In this document: piece by piece, positions 50,617 to 58,979 of the stretch
How positions within the stretch are numbered: position 1 is the first letter of the stretch
How the letters are laid out: each line of letters begins with the position of its first letter
Assembly: GCF_030816505.1 (NCBI RefSeq)
Contig: NZ_JAUSYB010000001.1
Span: 1,240,001 to 1,304,000 of the forward strand
Length of the DNA: 64,000 nt
Source: Microbacterium sp. W4I20
Lineage (GTDB): Bacteria; Actinomycetota; Actinomycetes; Actinomycetales; Microbacteriaceae
Direction of reading: 5' to 3'
The notes under the pieces: model-generated
The model's input: the letters and a program-made list of their open reading frames with translations, nothing else
Told to the model about the DNA's origin: nothing
Database searches by the model: none
Program-made: the position numbers and the translations under genes

Positions 50617-53600
50617 TCAGACCGTGCGCCGACGGCGCCCGAATGCGACGCCGCCGGCGACGAGGAGCATCAGCGCCAGCGCGATCGCGCCGACCGGCAC
50701 TTCGGAGCCCGTGGTGGCGAGACCGCCCGCTTCTGTGGCGATGCGGATGTCCGCCCAACCGAGCAGTGCGCCGTCGGCGGCGTAGACCGCGATCCGGTGG
50801 GCGCCGAGCGCGGCATCCGACGGGATCGTGACGGAGATCGCTCCGGATGCCGAGAGGCTGCCGATCGCGATCCGCTGCGGGTCGGAGTACAGCCACACCG
50901 CGACATCGTCGCGCGCAGCATCCGGTCCGACCGTGATCGTGACCTTCTGCCCGCGCGTCGCGACGGCAGGGTCGACCGTCACGCCGTTGCGGTTCCCCTC
51001 GACCAGACCCGTGCCCGGAAGCGGGGGCTTCTCGCCGCCCGGGTTCTCGCCCGGGTTCTCGTCGTCGACGCCCGGCAGCGTGCCGGTGCGCAGCGCCTCG
51101 GAGGCGAAGCCGTCGGCGAACCACCAGACCGGGCGCTGGCCGTCGACCGACAGCGAGGCCGGTGCCGTGGCGAAGCCCTCGTTGTTGATGTCGGGCATTC
51201 CTGCCGGACGCGCGAAGTGCGCGAGACCCGGCTTCGCGGTGCCGTTCAGCGTGATCTCCGCTGAGCGCCCGCCGCAGCCGTCGTCGCAGACCGCCCACAG
51301 GCTGTCGCGCACGCTGTCGTAGTCGAGGCCCATGACGCCGGTGAGACCGGGGGCGATCTCGGACACCAGGGTCGCGGTGCCGTCTCCGGCGAGCGCGAAG
51401 GCGTAGACGTGACCGTTGTCCTCGACCGCGACGAAGAACAGCCCGCCGCCGTGCTCGGCGTAGTCCGCGGGGTCATAGGCGGCGGCGGTGTTGTCGTCGA
51501 AGAGCGCACCGGCGAGCGCGGAGTCCGGCACCCACTGCACCGCCTCCATGCCGAGGTTCGCTCCGACGGCGGGGAGCAGGGCGGTGAGGTCCCACTCCTG
51601 CTGGGCGACGAGGTCGCCGGCCGCGGCATCCGGGTCCACCTTCAGCACGACGTTCTGGTTCACGCCCTTGGCGCTGTTGTCACGCTCGGAGGCGACGTAG
51701 ACGTCTCCGGCACCGTCGACCGTGATGCCTTCGGTGTCGGGGCCTGCAGCGCCGGGGTTCGCGGCATCCTTCTGGAAACGCACCCGCTTGCCCTCGTCCC
51801 AGCCGTCGACCTTCTCGACGGAACCGTCGGCGTGCGCCTCGAGCTTCCAGATGCGCCCCTCGCCGTTGTCGACCGCCCAGAGGAACGCGCCGTCGGCGGT
51901 CTCCTGCACGTCGAGGCCCGAGCTGTCCTCGAGGAACGTCGGGGTGCTGTCCAGCACGCGCACGTCCGCGGAGCCGGGCCACGGCGCCACCGTGATCTCG
52001 CCGGCGCAGACGTTCGCGGCACCCTTGGTCGCTTCGGCCGTGACCGCGAACACGCCCGTGGTGTCGGGGCAGCGCCCCCACGTCGTCGCCGCGTGGCCCT
52101 CGCCCCAGCTGGTCTCGTCGATGAGTAGGTCGCCGTCGAACAGACGCACCTTGTCGCCACCGCCGAGTCCGTAGCCGAGCTGCTCGCGCTCGATCACGAG
52201 GAAGCCACCGGCAGCGATCGTGGTGTCGGCCGGGATCGCGTAGGAGTGCGCGTCGTCATCGTCCTTCACGACGATTCCGGACACGTCGAGCGCGGCATCC
52301 GTCGGGTTCACCAGTTCGACCCAGTCATCGGGCGAGCCGCCGTCGGACTCGACCTCGTTGATGCGCACCGGGTTTCCGCAGGCGTTGCGCAGCCCCTTCG
52401 TCGAGACGGCGATGTCGGTGAACTCCCCCGTGCCGTCGGCGCACCGCGCCCACACGCCGTCCGCGTGCGCGGTGTAGACGTGCTCGTCCACCGTGTTCTT
52501 GTTGGCGTCGCGGAGCGTGACGGTGTCACCGTTGCCGAGCCCGAAGCTGAAGTTCGCGGGCTGGTCGAACACGAGGTACGCGCCGGCTGCCAGCGTCGTG
52601 CCCGCCGGAAGCGGCGTGGTGTCGGCCGCATGCCCGTTCGGGTCGTTGTCCATCACGGACCAGCCGGAGACGTCGACGGCCGCGCCGCTGAGGTTCACGA
52701 CCTCCACCCAGTCGGTGGTGTCGCCGTTCGACTCGATCTCGTTGATGAGCACGTCCGGCATCACGCACGAGTTCGTCGCACCCGGGGTGGGGTGGGCGAG
52801 CAGGAAGGCACCCTCGCCGTCGGGGCAGCGAGCGAGGGTCGCAGCGCCGAAGTCACCGTCGATCGCGGCGTGGCCGCTCCATGGGAGGGTGTCGTCGATC
52901 ATCGCGCCGGTCGCGTCGTACAGCCGGATGCGGTCGGCGCTGCCGATGCCGATCGAGTCGCGGAATGCGGTCTCGACGCCGTCGACCAGTCCGATCGTGC
53001 CCTCCTCGACGACGAGGAACTGGCCGGCCTCGATCTTCGTGCCGGGCAGGAACTGCCAGCGGTGGTCGTCGGAGTTGTCGCGGATCTCGTATCCCGAGAT
53101 GTCGAGCGCCTCGTCACCGGAGTTGTGGAACTCCACCCAGTCGGCAGGCTGCGAGTCGACCTCGTTGATCGCGATGGTCCCGGTCGTCGGAGTGACGGAG
53201 CATTCGTTCGCCGCTCCCGGAGTGGCGGCCGTCGCATGCGCCCACTCGCCGGTCCCGTCCGCGCAGCGCGCCCAGACCGACAGCGGTGCGGTGTTCTCGT
53301 ACGCGTAGGAATCGATCACGGTCCCCGCCGGATCGAACAGGACGACCTCGTCGCCCTTACCCAGACCGAAGGGGAAGTCCGCGTCCTTCACCAGCACGAG
53401 GAACTCCCCCGGCGCCAGCGAAGTGCCCTCCGGCGCATGTCCGAAGGTGTCCCGCTTCTCGTCGGAGATGTACCAGCCGTCGAGATCGACGGTCTCCGTG
53501 CCCGCGTTGTAGAGCTCGACCTGGTCGGCGAGGCCGGTCGCGGCATCGTCGTAGACGATCTCATTCAGGACGAGACCGGGAGCGGCCGCGACACCTGCGA

Positions 53601-53721
53601 TCTCTTCAGACGGACGGATGCCGGAATCGGCGCCGGTGGCGGCAAGGGGCGTGGCGATCAGGGCGGCGGCGCTCAATGCGAACACGGCCGTGACTGCCGC
53701 TGCATGGTGCAGGCGGGGCAT
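50617..53721 (-). CDS. Secreted lamin-tail domain / phytase-esterase-like protein with LATTG sorting signal
   Basis: This 1034-residue protein has a signal peptide (residues about 1-31). Four lamin-tail (LTD) repeats follow, each starting with an xxINEIES-type strand and containing WVEFHN or WVELVN. Next comes an esterase-like-activity-of-phytase domain (about 570-870, DTEGITVDGAGDVYVASERDN), an Ig-like module, and a C-terminal LATTG motif, hydrophobic helix and RRRR tail. LAxTG is the site of class E sortases, so it is probably cell-wall linked. ATG 53721 has AGGAG about 5 nt upstream. A PHO-box-like element lies upstream, suggesting phosphate scavenging; the catalytic activity itself is unproven. 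Confidence 0.85.
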   Translation of the reverse strand: MPRLHHAAAVTAVFALSAAALIATPLAATGADSGIRPSEEIAGVAAAPGLVLNEIVYDDAATGLADQVELYNAGTETVDLDGWYISDEKRDTFGHAPEGTSLAPGEFLVLVKDADFPFGLGKGDEVVLFDPAGTVIDSYAYENTAPLSVWARCADGTGEWAHATAATPGAANECSVTPTTGTIAINEVDSQPADWVEFHNSGDEALDISGYEIRDNSDDHRWQFLPGTKIEAGQFLVVEEGTIGLVDGVETAFRDSIGIGSADRIRLYDATGAMIDDTLPWSGHAAIDGDFGAATLARCPDGEGAFLLAHPTPGATNSCVMPDVLINEIESNGDTTDWVEVVNLSGAAVDVSGWSVMDNDPNGHAADTTPLPAGTTLAAGAYLVFDQPANFSFGLGNGDTVTLRDANKNTVDEHVYTAHADGVWARCADGTGEFTDIAVSTKGLRNACGNPVRINEVESDGGSPDDWVELVNPTDAALDVSGIVVKDDDDAHSYAIPADTTIAAGGFLVIEREQLGYGLGGGDKVRLFDGDLLIDETSWGEGHAATTWGRCPDTTGVFAVTAEATKGAANVCAGEITVAPWPGSADVRVLDSTPTFLEDSSGLDVQETADGAFLWAVDNGEGRIWKLEAHADGSVEKVDGWDEGKRVRFQKDAANPGAAGPDTEGITVDGAGDVYVASERDNSAKGVNQNVVLKVDPDAAAGDLVAQQEWDLTALLPAVGANLGMEAVQWVPDSALAGALFDDNTAAAYDPADYAEHGGGLFFVAVEDNGHVYAFALAGDGTATLVSEIAPGLTGVMGLDYDSVRDSLWAVCDDGCGGRSAEITLNGTAKPGLAHFARPAGMPDINNEGFATAPASLSVDGQRPVWWFADGFASEALRTGTLPGVDDENPGENPGGEKPPLPGTGLVEGNRNGVTVDPAVATRGQKVTITVGPDAARDDVAVWLYSDPQRIAIGSLSASGAISVTIPSDAALGAHRIAVYAADGALLGWADIRIATEAGGLATTGSEVPVGAIALALMLLVAGGVAFGRRRRTV

Positions 53722-53795
53722 GGAGGCTCCTGGGTCGGGCTCAGACGGGTAGGCCTCCAGACCACCGATGCCGCATGGCCGCAGGGGTACCCCTC

Positions 53796-53824
53796 GGTGC
53801 ACGGCGGGTGAACGGGAGGTGTCC
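53796..53824 (-). promoter_or_regulatory. PHO-box-like direct repeats
   Basis: On the minus strand three 7-bp units, GGACACC, GTTCACC and GTGCACC, are each separated by 4 bp, giving an 11-bp period. The streptomycete PhoP box consists of GTTCACC units with the same 11-bp period. The element lies 75-103 bp upstream of the lamin-tail/phytase-like gene. Confidence 0.55.
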
Positions 53825-53852
53825 GTTCCCTTTCCTGGCCCTCCCGTGCCGG

Positions 53853-54869
53853 TCAGGCGATGCGGGTCCCCGGCGGCAGTCGCCTGGCCGGGGTGCGCGT
53901 GCGTGCCCAGGCGCCGGCGAAGAGCGAGCCCGCAATGACGACCTGCACCCCGAGCCCGACGAACCAGCTCGGAACCGTGGAATCGATCACATCCTCCGGC
54001 GTGCGATAGCCGCCGTCGGTGTCGCACTCATCCCAGCGCTGTTCGAGCGGGGACAGTTGAGCGCTGCGAACGCCGTACTTGATCTGCCCGAACAGGTCGA
54101 CGGGATATCCCTCGGCCGCGAACTCGGTCGGCGTCGCATCGGCCAGCACGACGAACGGATTCGCCGCGAGCACCCACCAGACCAGATCGAACCTCGGCAC
54201 CTCGTAGGTGGAGGTGTCCCAGTTCTCGCAGTCGACGTTGCCGGCGGAGTCGTAGGGCCGGCTGTAGCTCGTCGCCTCGCTCCGCACCGCCATCCCGCCG
54301 AGGGCGAACGCGATGAGGGTGCCGATCACGAGACCGGCGACCACCAGGTACGTCGTCGCGACCGAGAACAGCGGTCGCGCGATCAGGCCGCTCAGCCCCA
54401 CACCGATCGCGGCGACGACGACGATCTCGACGGCGAGGACGAGGAGCGAGACGAGCAGCACCAGGGGGTTGGCGCCGCCGCCCAGCAGCGAGACCGCCAG
54501 GAAGGGCAGCGCGACGACGAGGAAGGCGCCTCCCGTTGCGATCGCCGCGATCAGCTTGCCGACCATGATGTCGCCTGTCGACACGGCGGTCACCTGGATC
54601 GCGGCAAGCGTCGCCGCGTCCCGATCACCGTTGATGGCATTGCCGCTGAGGGTGGGCGAGACCAGGACGACGAGGAGCAGAACGACGTTGACGACGATCG
54701 AGTACACGCCGGCTCCCACCGCATCGCCCCAGGAGTAGACGGCGAACGCGAGCACGGTGATACCGAGGAGGAGGACGGCGAACACGCCGAGGAGGATGTA
54801 CCAGCTGACGCTGCGCAGGCGCTGGGTCAGCTCGAGCCGGGCGATCGTCCCGACGTGGGTGAGGCTCAT
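53853..54869 (-). CDS. ABC-2 type transporter permease
   Basis: This 338-residue membrane protein has six hydrophobic segments, the first about residues 22-45, with an N-terminal THVGTIARLELTQRLRS typical of ABC-2 permeases. An extracytoplasmic Cys-containing loop (about 205-300) lies before the last helix. ATG 54869 overlaps the ATPase stop by 4 bp. The substrate is unknown. Confidence 0.82.
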   Translation of the reverse strand: MSLTHVGTIARLELTQRLRSVSWYILLGVFAVLLLGITVLAFAVYSWGDAVGAGVYSIVVNVVLLLVVLVSPTLSGNAINGDRDAATLAAIQVTAVSTGDIMVGKLIAAIATGGAFLVVALPFLAVSLLGGGANPLVLLVSLLVLAVEIVVVAAIGVGLSGLIARPLFSVATTYLVVAGLVIGTLIAFALGGMAVRSEATSYSRPYDSAGNVDCENWDTSTYEVPRFDLVWWVLAANPFVVLADATPTEFAAEGYPVDLFGQIKYGVRSAQLSPLEQRWDECDTDGGYRTPEDVIDSTVPSWFVGLGVQVVIAGSLFAGAWARTRTPARRLPPGTRIA

Positions 54870-55852
54870 GCGCCTGCCTCCGTTCCGTTCGACGGTGCTG
54901 CCGGCGGCGGCGGCGCGGTCGCCGGTGCAGCGGGCTGCGGATGCAGATTCAGGAAGGTGTGCTCGAGGGCGGTCTGCGCCGGTGCGAACTCCGCCACCGG
55001 CAGCCCCGCCTCGACCAGCCGACGCAGGGACTGCGCGGCCGCGTCCTCGCTCGCGAAGCCGACGAGCACCGCACCCCGGTCGGAGACCAGAGCGTCCGGC
55101 GAGAGCCCGAGACTCGACGCGACCTGCCAGGTGTCTGCGGCCATGCGTTCGGGAGAAGCGCCGGCGAGTCGGATCCGCCACCCGCGCACGATCGCCTGCG
55201 CCGGAGCCGCATCGACGACGGTGCCGGCGACGAGGAACACCGCGTCATCGACGACCTCCTCCAACTCCGAGAGGATGTGGCTGGAGATGAGCACGGTGCG
55301 CCCCTCGGAGGCGAAGCGGCGCAGGAGCACGCGGAGGTGTACGCGTGCTTCGGGGTCGAGTCCCGATGCGGGCTCGTCGAGGAGCAGCACCCGAGGGTCG
55401 TTGACCAGAGCCCTGGCGAGCCCGAGCTTCTGCTTCTGCCCGCGGGAGAGCACCTTGGCCGGGGAGTCCGCCAGATCGGTCAGCCCGACGAGGACGAGCA
55501 GCTGCTCGGCCCGGATCGCGGCCTCCGGTTTCGGGATGTCGTAGAGGCGTGCCGTGGTGACGATCGTCTCCCTGGCGGTCAGCGACGGCCAGGCGCCGAG
55601 GGCATCCGGCATCCATCCCAGCATCCGCCGCGCCGCAAGCGCATCCGTCGCGGGGTCGACACCGCCGATGCTGATGCTGCCGGAGTCCGGGGCGAGAAGC
55701 GATGCGAGCATCAGCAGCAGCGTGGTCTTGCCCGCGCCATTCGGCCCGACGAGTCCCGTCACACGGCCGGGCTCGGCTCGGAGAGTGGCGCCTCGGACGG
55801 CCTGCACGGCCCCGAACGCTCTGCTGACGTCTTGCACCACGATCCCGGTCAT
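54866..55852 (-). CDS. ABC transporter ATP-binding protein
   Basis: This 328-residue ATPase has Walker A GLVGPNGAGKTTL, signature LSRGQKQKLGLARAL, Walker B VLLLDEPASGLD and the switch His in ISSHILSE. A C-terminal extension of about 100 residues ends in a Pro/Ala-rich tail, as in ABC-2 exporters. It is translationally coupled with the permease gene. The substrate is not evident. Confidence 0.87.
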   Translation of the reverse strand: MTGIVVQDVSRAFGAVQAVRGATLRAEPGRVTGLVGPNGAGKTTLLLMLASLLAPDSGSISIGGVDPATDALAARRMLGWMPDALGAWPSLTARETIVTTARLYDIPKPEAAIRAEQLLVLVGLTDLADSPAKVLSRGQKQKLGLARALVNDPRVLLLDEPASGLDPEARVHLRVLLRRFASEGRTVLISSHILSELEEVVDDAVFLVAGTVVDAAPAQAIVRGWRIRLAGASPERMAADTWQVASSLGLSPDALVSDRGAVLVGFASEDAAAQSLRRLVEAGLPVAEFAPAQTALEHTFLNLHPQPAAPATAPPPPAAPSNGTEAGA

Positions 55853-55941
55853 GCGGTCAGTCTGGCATCCGAATGCCCGCGAAACCGGGACCTCCGGGCG
55901 GATGCCCAGCCGAGCGGGGCGATGGGTGACAAAATCGGCTC

Positions 55942-56340
55942 ATGCGCACGATCCTCAACGTCATCTGGGTCATCCTCGCCGGGTGGGCCCTGTTCCTCGG
56001 GTACATCCTCGCCGGGGTGCTGCTGTGCATCCCGATCGTCACGATCCCCTGGGCGATCGCATCGTTCCGGATCGCGCGCTACGCGATCTGGCCGTTCGGC
56101 CGTGAGGTCGTGAGCAAGCCGACGTCGGGCGTCGGGTCGTTCCTCGGCAACGTCCTCTGGGTGATCCTCGCCGGTTGGTGGCTGGCGATCGGGCACATCA
56201 TCTCGGGCTTCCTGCTGTGCATCACCATCATCGGCATCCCGATGGGCATCGCCGACTTCAAGATGGTCCCCGTCTCGCTCGCGCCGCTGGGCAAGGAGAT
56301 CGTGTCCACGCGTCGAGGAGCCTTCGACCGGACGCTCTGA
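55942..56340 (+). CDS. YccF domain-containing membrane protein
   Basis: This 132-residue protein is built of two similar halves, each VIWVILAGW-type helix plus a second helix and a PFG/PLGKE motif. This is the YccF (DUF307) pattern. Both halves contain the LLCIPIVTIP / LLCITIIGIP segment. It is an inner-membrane protein of unknown function. A weak CAAAAT box lies 6 nt before ATG 55942. Confidence 0.85.
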   Translation: MRTILNVIWVILAGWALFLGYILAGVLLCIPIVTIPWAIASFRIARYAIWPFGREVVSKPTSGVGSFLGNVLWVILAGWWLAIGHIISGFLLCITIIGIPMGIADFKMVPVSLAPLGKEIVSTRRGAFDRTL

Positions 56341-56345
56341 CGACC

Positions 56346-56463
56346 GAGTTCTGCGGCCGAGTTCTACGGCCGAGTTCTACGGCCGAGTTCTGCGGCTGAT
56401 CGCACCTTCTGCGGCCGGATCGGCCGACACTGGCCGCAGAAGTTCGAAATGGCCGCAGAACCT
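56346..56463. repeat. Intergenic repeat cluster, GAGTTCTGCGGCC family (locus C)
   Basis: Four 13-bp tandem units (GAGTTCTGCGGCC or GAGTTCTACGGCC) run without spacer over 56346-56397. A fifth direct copy starts at 56404 and two inverted copies start at 56432 and 56451. The cluster fills the space between the convergent YccF and GDPD genes and shares its core with loci A and B. Confidence 0.85.
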
Positions 56464-56475
56464 GCGAGCCGGATC

Positions 56476-57462
56476 TCAGCGGCGGAAGAAGTCGACGCCC
56501 AGATCGGGGTGATCGACGAAGACGCCGTCCACCCCGGTGCGCGCGATGACGCCCCACTCGGCCTCGTAGTCCCCGAAAGCGCTGCGGCCCCCGGAACCGC
56601 GGAACTCCGCCGCGAGGAACGCGTTCTCCGGACGGCACGTCCACGTGAAGACCTTCAGGCCGCGTGCGTGGGCATCCGCGACGATCGAGTTGCCGCGGGC
56701 GAGGAGCATCTTCTTGTCGACGCTGATGCCGTCGAACCGTCCGACCAGCGCGTCGAGCCCCTCCGGGGTGACGGTCGCCCTGTAGGTGAGTGCTCGCTTG
56801 CCCTCGGCGACGAACAGGTCGTAGGGGCGGCCGGCCGCCTCGATCAGGTAGACGTAAGAGGCGACGATCCCGCGCGCACGCAGCTGGCCGAGCACGGTCG
56901 ACTCGAAGCTCTCGATGATGAGGGGCAGCTCCCCGTCAGCCCAGCCGGCGTCCTTGAGCTCGCGCTCGATCAGCGGCGCCAGTTCGAGACCGATCGACGC
57001 GAAGTAGGTGGCGTGCTTCACCTCGAGCACCACGCCGATCTCCCGGCCGTGTTCGCGCGAGCCCTCCCGCACGATGTCGAGCACATCCGTGAGGCGCAGG
57101 ATCGCCTGCGCATCGTCGAAGCTCGCGCTCGAGACCCGCACCTCGGGCAGTCGCTCGCGACTGCGCAGGGTCGACAGTTCCGCCCAGGTGAAGTCCTCGG
57201 TGAACCAACCGGTCAGCACCTCCCCGTCGACGCGCTTGGTCGTCTTGCGATCGGCGAACTCCGGATGCTGCGCGACATCGGTCGTGCCCGAGATCTCGTT
57301 CTCGTGCCGGACGACCAGCACACCGTCCTTGGTGGCGACCACGTCGGGCTCCACCGCGTCGATGCCCATCGCGAGAGCCAGCTCGTACGACGACCGGCTG
57401 TGCTCCGGACGGTAGCCGGGCGCGCCGCGATGCCCGATGACGAGGGGCGATTTCCTGGGCAC
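56476..57462 (-). CDS. Glycerophosphodiester phosphodiesterase
   Basis: This 328-residue enzyme of the GDPD family hydrolyses glycerophosphodiesters to glycerol-3-phosphate. The signature VIGHRGAPGYRPEHSRSSYELAL has the catalytic His near the start. AVEPDVVATKDGVLVVRHE carries metal ligands and the second catalytic His, and VVLEVKHA is the third motif. No signal peptide is visible. GTG 57462 is preferred over 57480 because a TACGCT box lies exactly 6 nt upstream. Confidence 0.88.
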   Translation of the reverse strand: MPRKSPLVIGHRGAPGYRPEHSRSSYELALAMGIDAVEPDVVATKDGVLVVRHENEISGTTDVAQHPEFADRKTTKRVDGEVLTGWFTEDFTWAELSTLRSRERLPEVRVSSASFDDAQAILRLTDVLDIVREGSREHGREIGVVLEVKHATYFASIGLELAPLIERELKDAGWADGELPLIIESFESTVLGQLRARGIVASYVYLIEAAGRPYDLFVAEGKRALTYRATVTPEGLDALVGRFDGISVDKKMLLARGNSIVADAHARGLKVFTWTCRPENAFLAAEFRGSGGRSAFGDYEAEWGVIARTGVDGVFVDHPDLGVDFFRR

Positions 57463-57468
57463 GCTCTC

Positions 57469-57474
57469 AGCGTA
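57469..57474 (-). promoter_or_regulatory. Leaderless -10 box TACGCT
   Basis: On the minus strand TACGCT is followed by exactly 6 nt (GAGAGC) and the GTG at 57462. Confidence 0.5.
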
Positions 57475-57551
57475 GAACACCCCCTCCGCCGCCCCGCGCG
57501 AGTATCGTGGAGGAAAGCGACCTACGACCCCCTTTTGGAGTGAGGCCCACC

Positions 57552-58469
57552 ATGAGCAACTTCGCCTTCAACAACCCGGCGTTCAAGCAGCAGGATCCGC
57601 GCAATGTCGCGACCTACCCGGGCGGACCTCAGGCCGCTCAGGGTGCGCAGAACGCCTCCCTTCAGCACGGCGCGATGGACGTCGCCGCCAACGCGCAGCT
57701 CGAGGGCATGTACGCCGCTCCTCCGGCTGGCGCCATCGAGACCGACCGCATGTCGGTCGAAGACACCGTCTGGAAGACGGTCGGCCTGTTCGGCATCCTT
57801 CTCGTCGCAGCCGCCGTCGGCTGGGTCTGGACGCTCGGCGGTCTCGCGGCCCCCGAGCGGGACCCGTACAGCAGCTTCGCGCCCAACTTGCTGCCGATGA
57901 TCGTCGGAGCCCTCGGCGGTTTCGTGCTCGCCATGGTCATCATCTTCACCTCGCGCAAGACCGTCCGTCCGGCGCTGATCTTCGCCTATGCCGTGTTCGA
58001 GGGACTGTTCATCGGTGGCATCTCGGCCTTCTTCGAAGTGCGGTTCCCGGGCATCGTCGTGCAGGCCACCCTTGCCACCGTCTCGGTGGTCGGCGTCACG
58101 CTGGCGCTCTTCGCGAGCGGCAAGATCCGCGCGTCGAAGAAGGCGACGAAGATCTTCATGATCGCGATGGTCGGCTACCTGGTCTTCTCGCTGCTGAACC
58201 TCGTGCTCATGTGGACCGGTATCAACCAGAACGCCTTCGGACTCCGCAGCGTTGAGATCATGGGCATCCCGCTCGGCCTAATCATCGGCGTCTTCGTCGT
58301 CATCATGGCCGCCTACTCGCTGGTGCTCGACTTCGACCAGATCCAGCAGGGCGTCCGCAACGGCGCTCCGCGCAAGTTCGGCTGGATGGGTGCCTTCGGC
58401 ATCATGGTCACGGTCGTCTGGCTCTACGTCGAGATCCTGCGCATCATCGCGATCGTCCGCAGCAACTGA
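57552..58469 (+). CDS. Bax inhibitor-1/YccA family membrane protein
   Basis: This 305-residue protein has a Gln/Ala-rich cytoplasmic N-terminus of about 75 residues and seven transmembrane helices. It carries the actinobacterial form of the BI-1 family (MSVEDTVWKTVGLFGILL, AYAVFEGLFIGGISAFFE, LDFDQIQQGV). The paired acidic residues near LVLDFDQIQ are the proposed proton/calcium site of the family. ATG 57552 has GGAG 11 nt upstream. Confidence 0.87.
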   Translation: MSNFAFNNPAFKQQDPRNVATYPGGPQAAQGAQNASLQHGAMDVAANAQLEGMYAAPPAGAIETDRMSVEDTVWKTVGLFGILLVAAAVGWVWTLGGLAAPERDPYSSFAPNLLPMIVGALGGFVLAMVIIFTSRKTVRPALIFAYAVFEGLFIGGISAFFEVRFPGIVVQATLATVSVVGVTLALFASGKIRASKKATKIFMIAMVGYLVFSLLNLVLMWTGINQNAFGLRSVEIMGIPLGLIIGVFVVIMAAYSLVLDFDQIQQGVRNGAPRKFGWMGAFGIMVTVVWLYVEILRIIAIVRSN

Positions 58470-58487
58470 TCACGATCTGTTCGTCGA

Positions 58488-58518
58488 GAGGCCCGTCTCC
58501 CCTGGGGAGGCGGGCCTC
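58488..58518 (+). terminator. Terminator hairpin after the BI-1 gene
   Basis: GAGGCCCGTCTCC pairs with GGAGGCGGGCCTC (13 bp with one G-T pair) around a 5-nt loop, followed by TT. Confidence 0.75.
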
Positions 58519-58634
58519 TTGCCATACCCGGATGCCTCTGCGCAAGGGGATGCAGGAAATTCTCAACTGGTGAATAGTGGTGACACGAACTTCCGGCACC
58601 CCGGAAGTCCTACACAGTATGTAAGGAGCAGACC

Positions 58635-58907
58635 ATGAGTTTCCTCGGATTCCTTCTTCTCGGTCTTATCGCCGGCGCCATTGCCAAGCTCATCCTCCCG
58701 GGTAAGCAGGGCGGCGGATGGATCGTCACGCTACTGCTCGGCGTCGTCGGTGCCTTCCTGGGCGGCTGGCTCGGATCCGTCATCTTCGGCGTCGGACTCG
58801 AAGAGTTCTGGAGCCTGCAGACCTGGCTTCTCGCCATCGGTGGAGCGATCATCGTGCTGCTGATCTACGGCCTGATCGTCGGCCGCGGCAACAAGGTCCG
58901 CGACTGA
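58635..58907 (+). CDS. GlsB/YeaQ/YmgE family stress-response membrane protein
   Basis: This 90-residue protein has three hydrophobic segments. It starts MSFLGFLLLGLIAGAIAKLILPGKQGGGW and contains the GVVGAFLGGWLGSVIF segment typical of transglycosylase-associated/YeaQ proteins. Such proteins are often induced by envelope stress. AAGGAG lies 7 nt upstream of ATG 58635. Confidence 0.88.
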   Translation: MSFLGFLLLGLIAGAIAKLILPGKQGGGWIVTLLLGVVGAFLGGWLGSVIFGVGLEEFWSLQTWLLAIGGAIIVLLIYGLIVGRGNKVRD

Positions 58908-58935
58908 CGCACATCGCATAGTCCCGCAGACAGAC

Positions 58936-58975
58936 GCCCGCCCCGTCGGAAGCGAAAGCCTTCGATGGGGCGGGC
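58936..58975. terminator. Bidirectional terminator hairpin
   Basis: An 18-nt arm pair with three mismatches or wobbles, built on GCCCGCCCC/GGGGCGGGC, surrounds loop GAAA and is followed by TCTTT on the plus strand. It lies between the convergent GlsB-like and sigma-factor genes. Confidence 0.75.
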
Positions 58976-58979
58976 TCTT

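Noticed and set aside
56346..56463. Repeat cluster considered as a degenerate CRISPR or an IS end
   Set aside because: The copies are tandem or inverted with irregular gaps of a few bases, and no transposase or target duplication is present. A REP-like element fits better.
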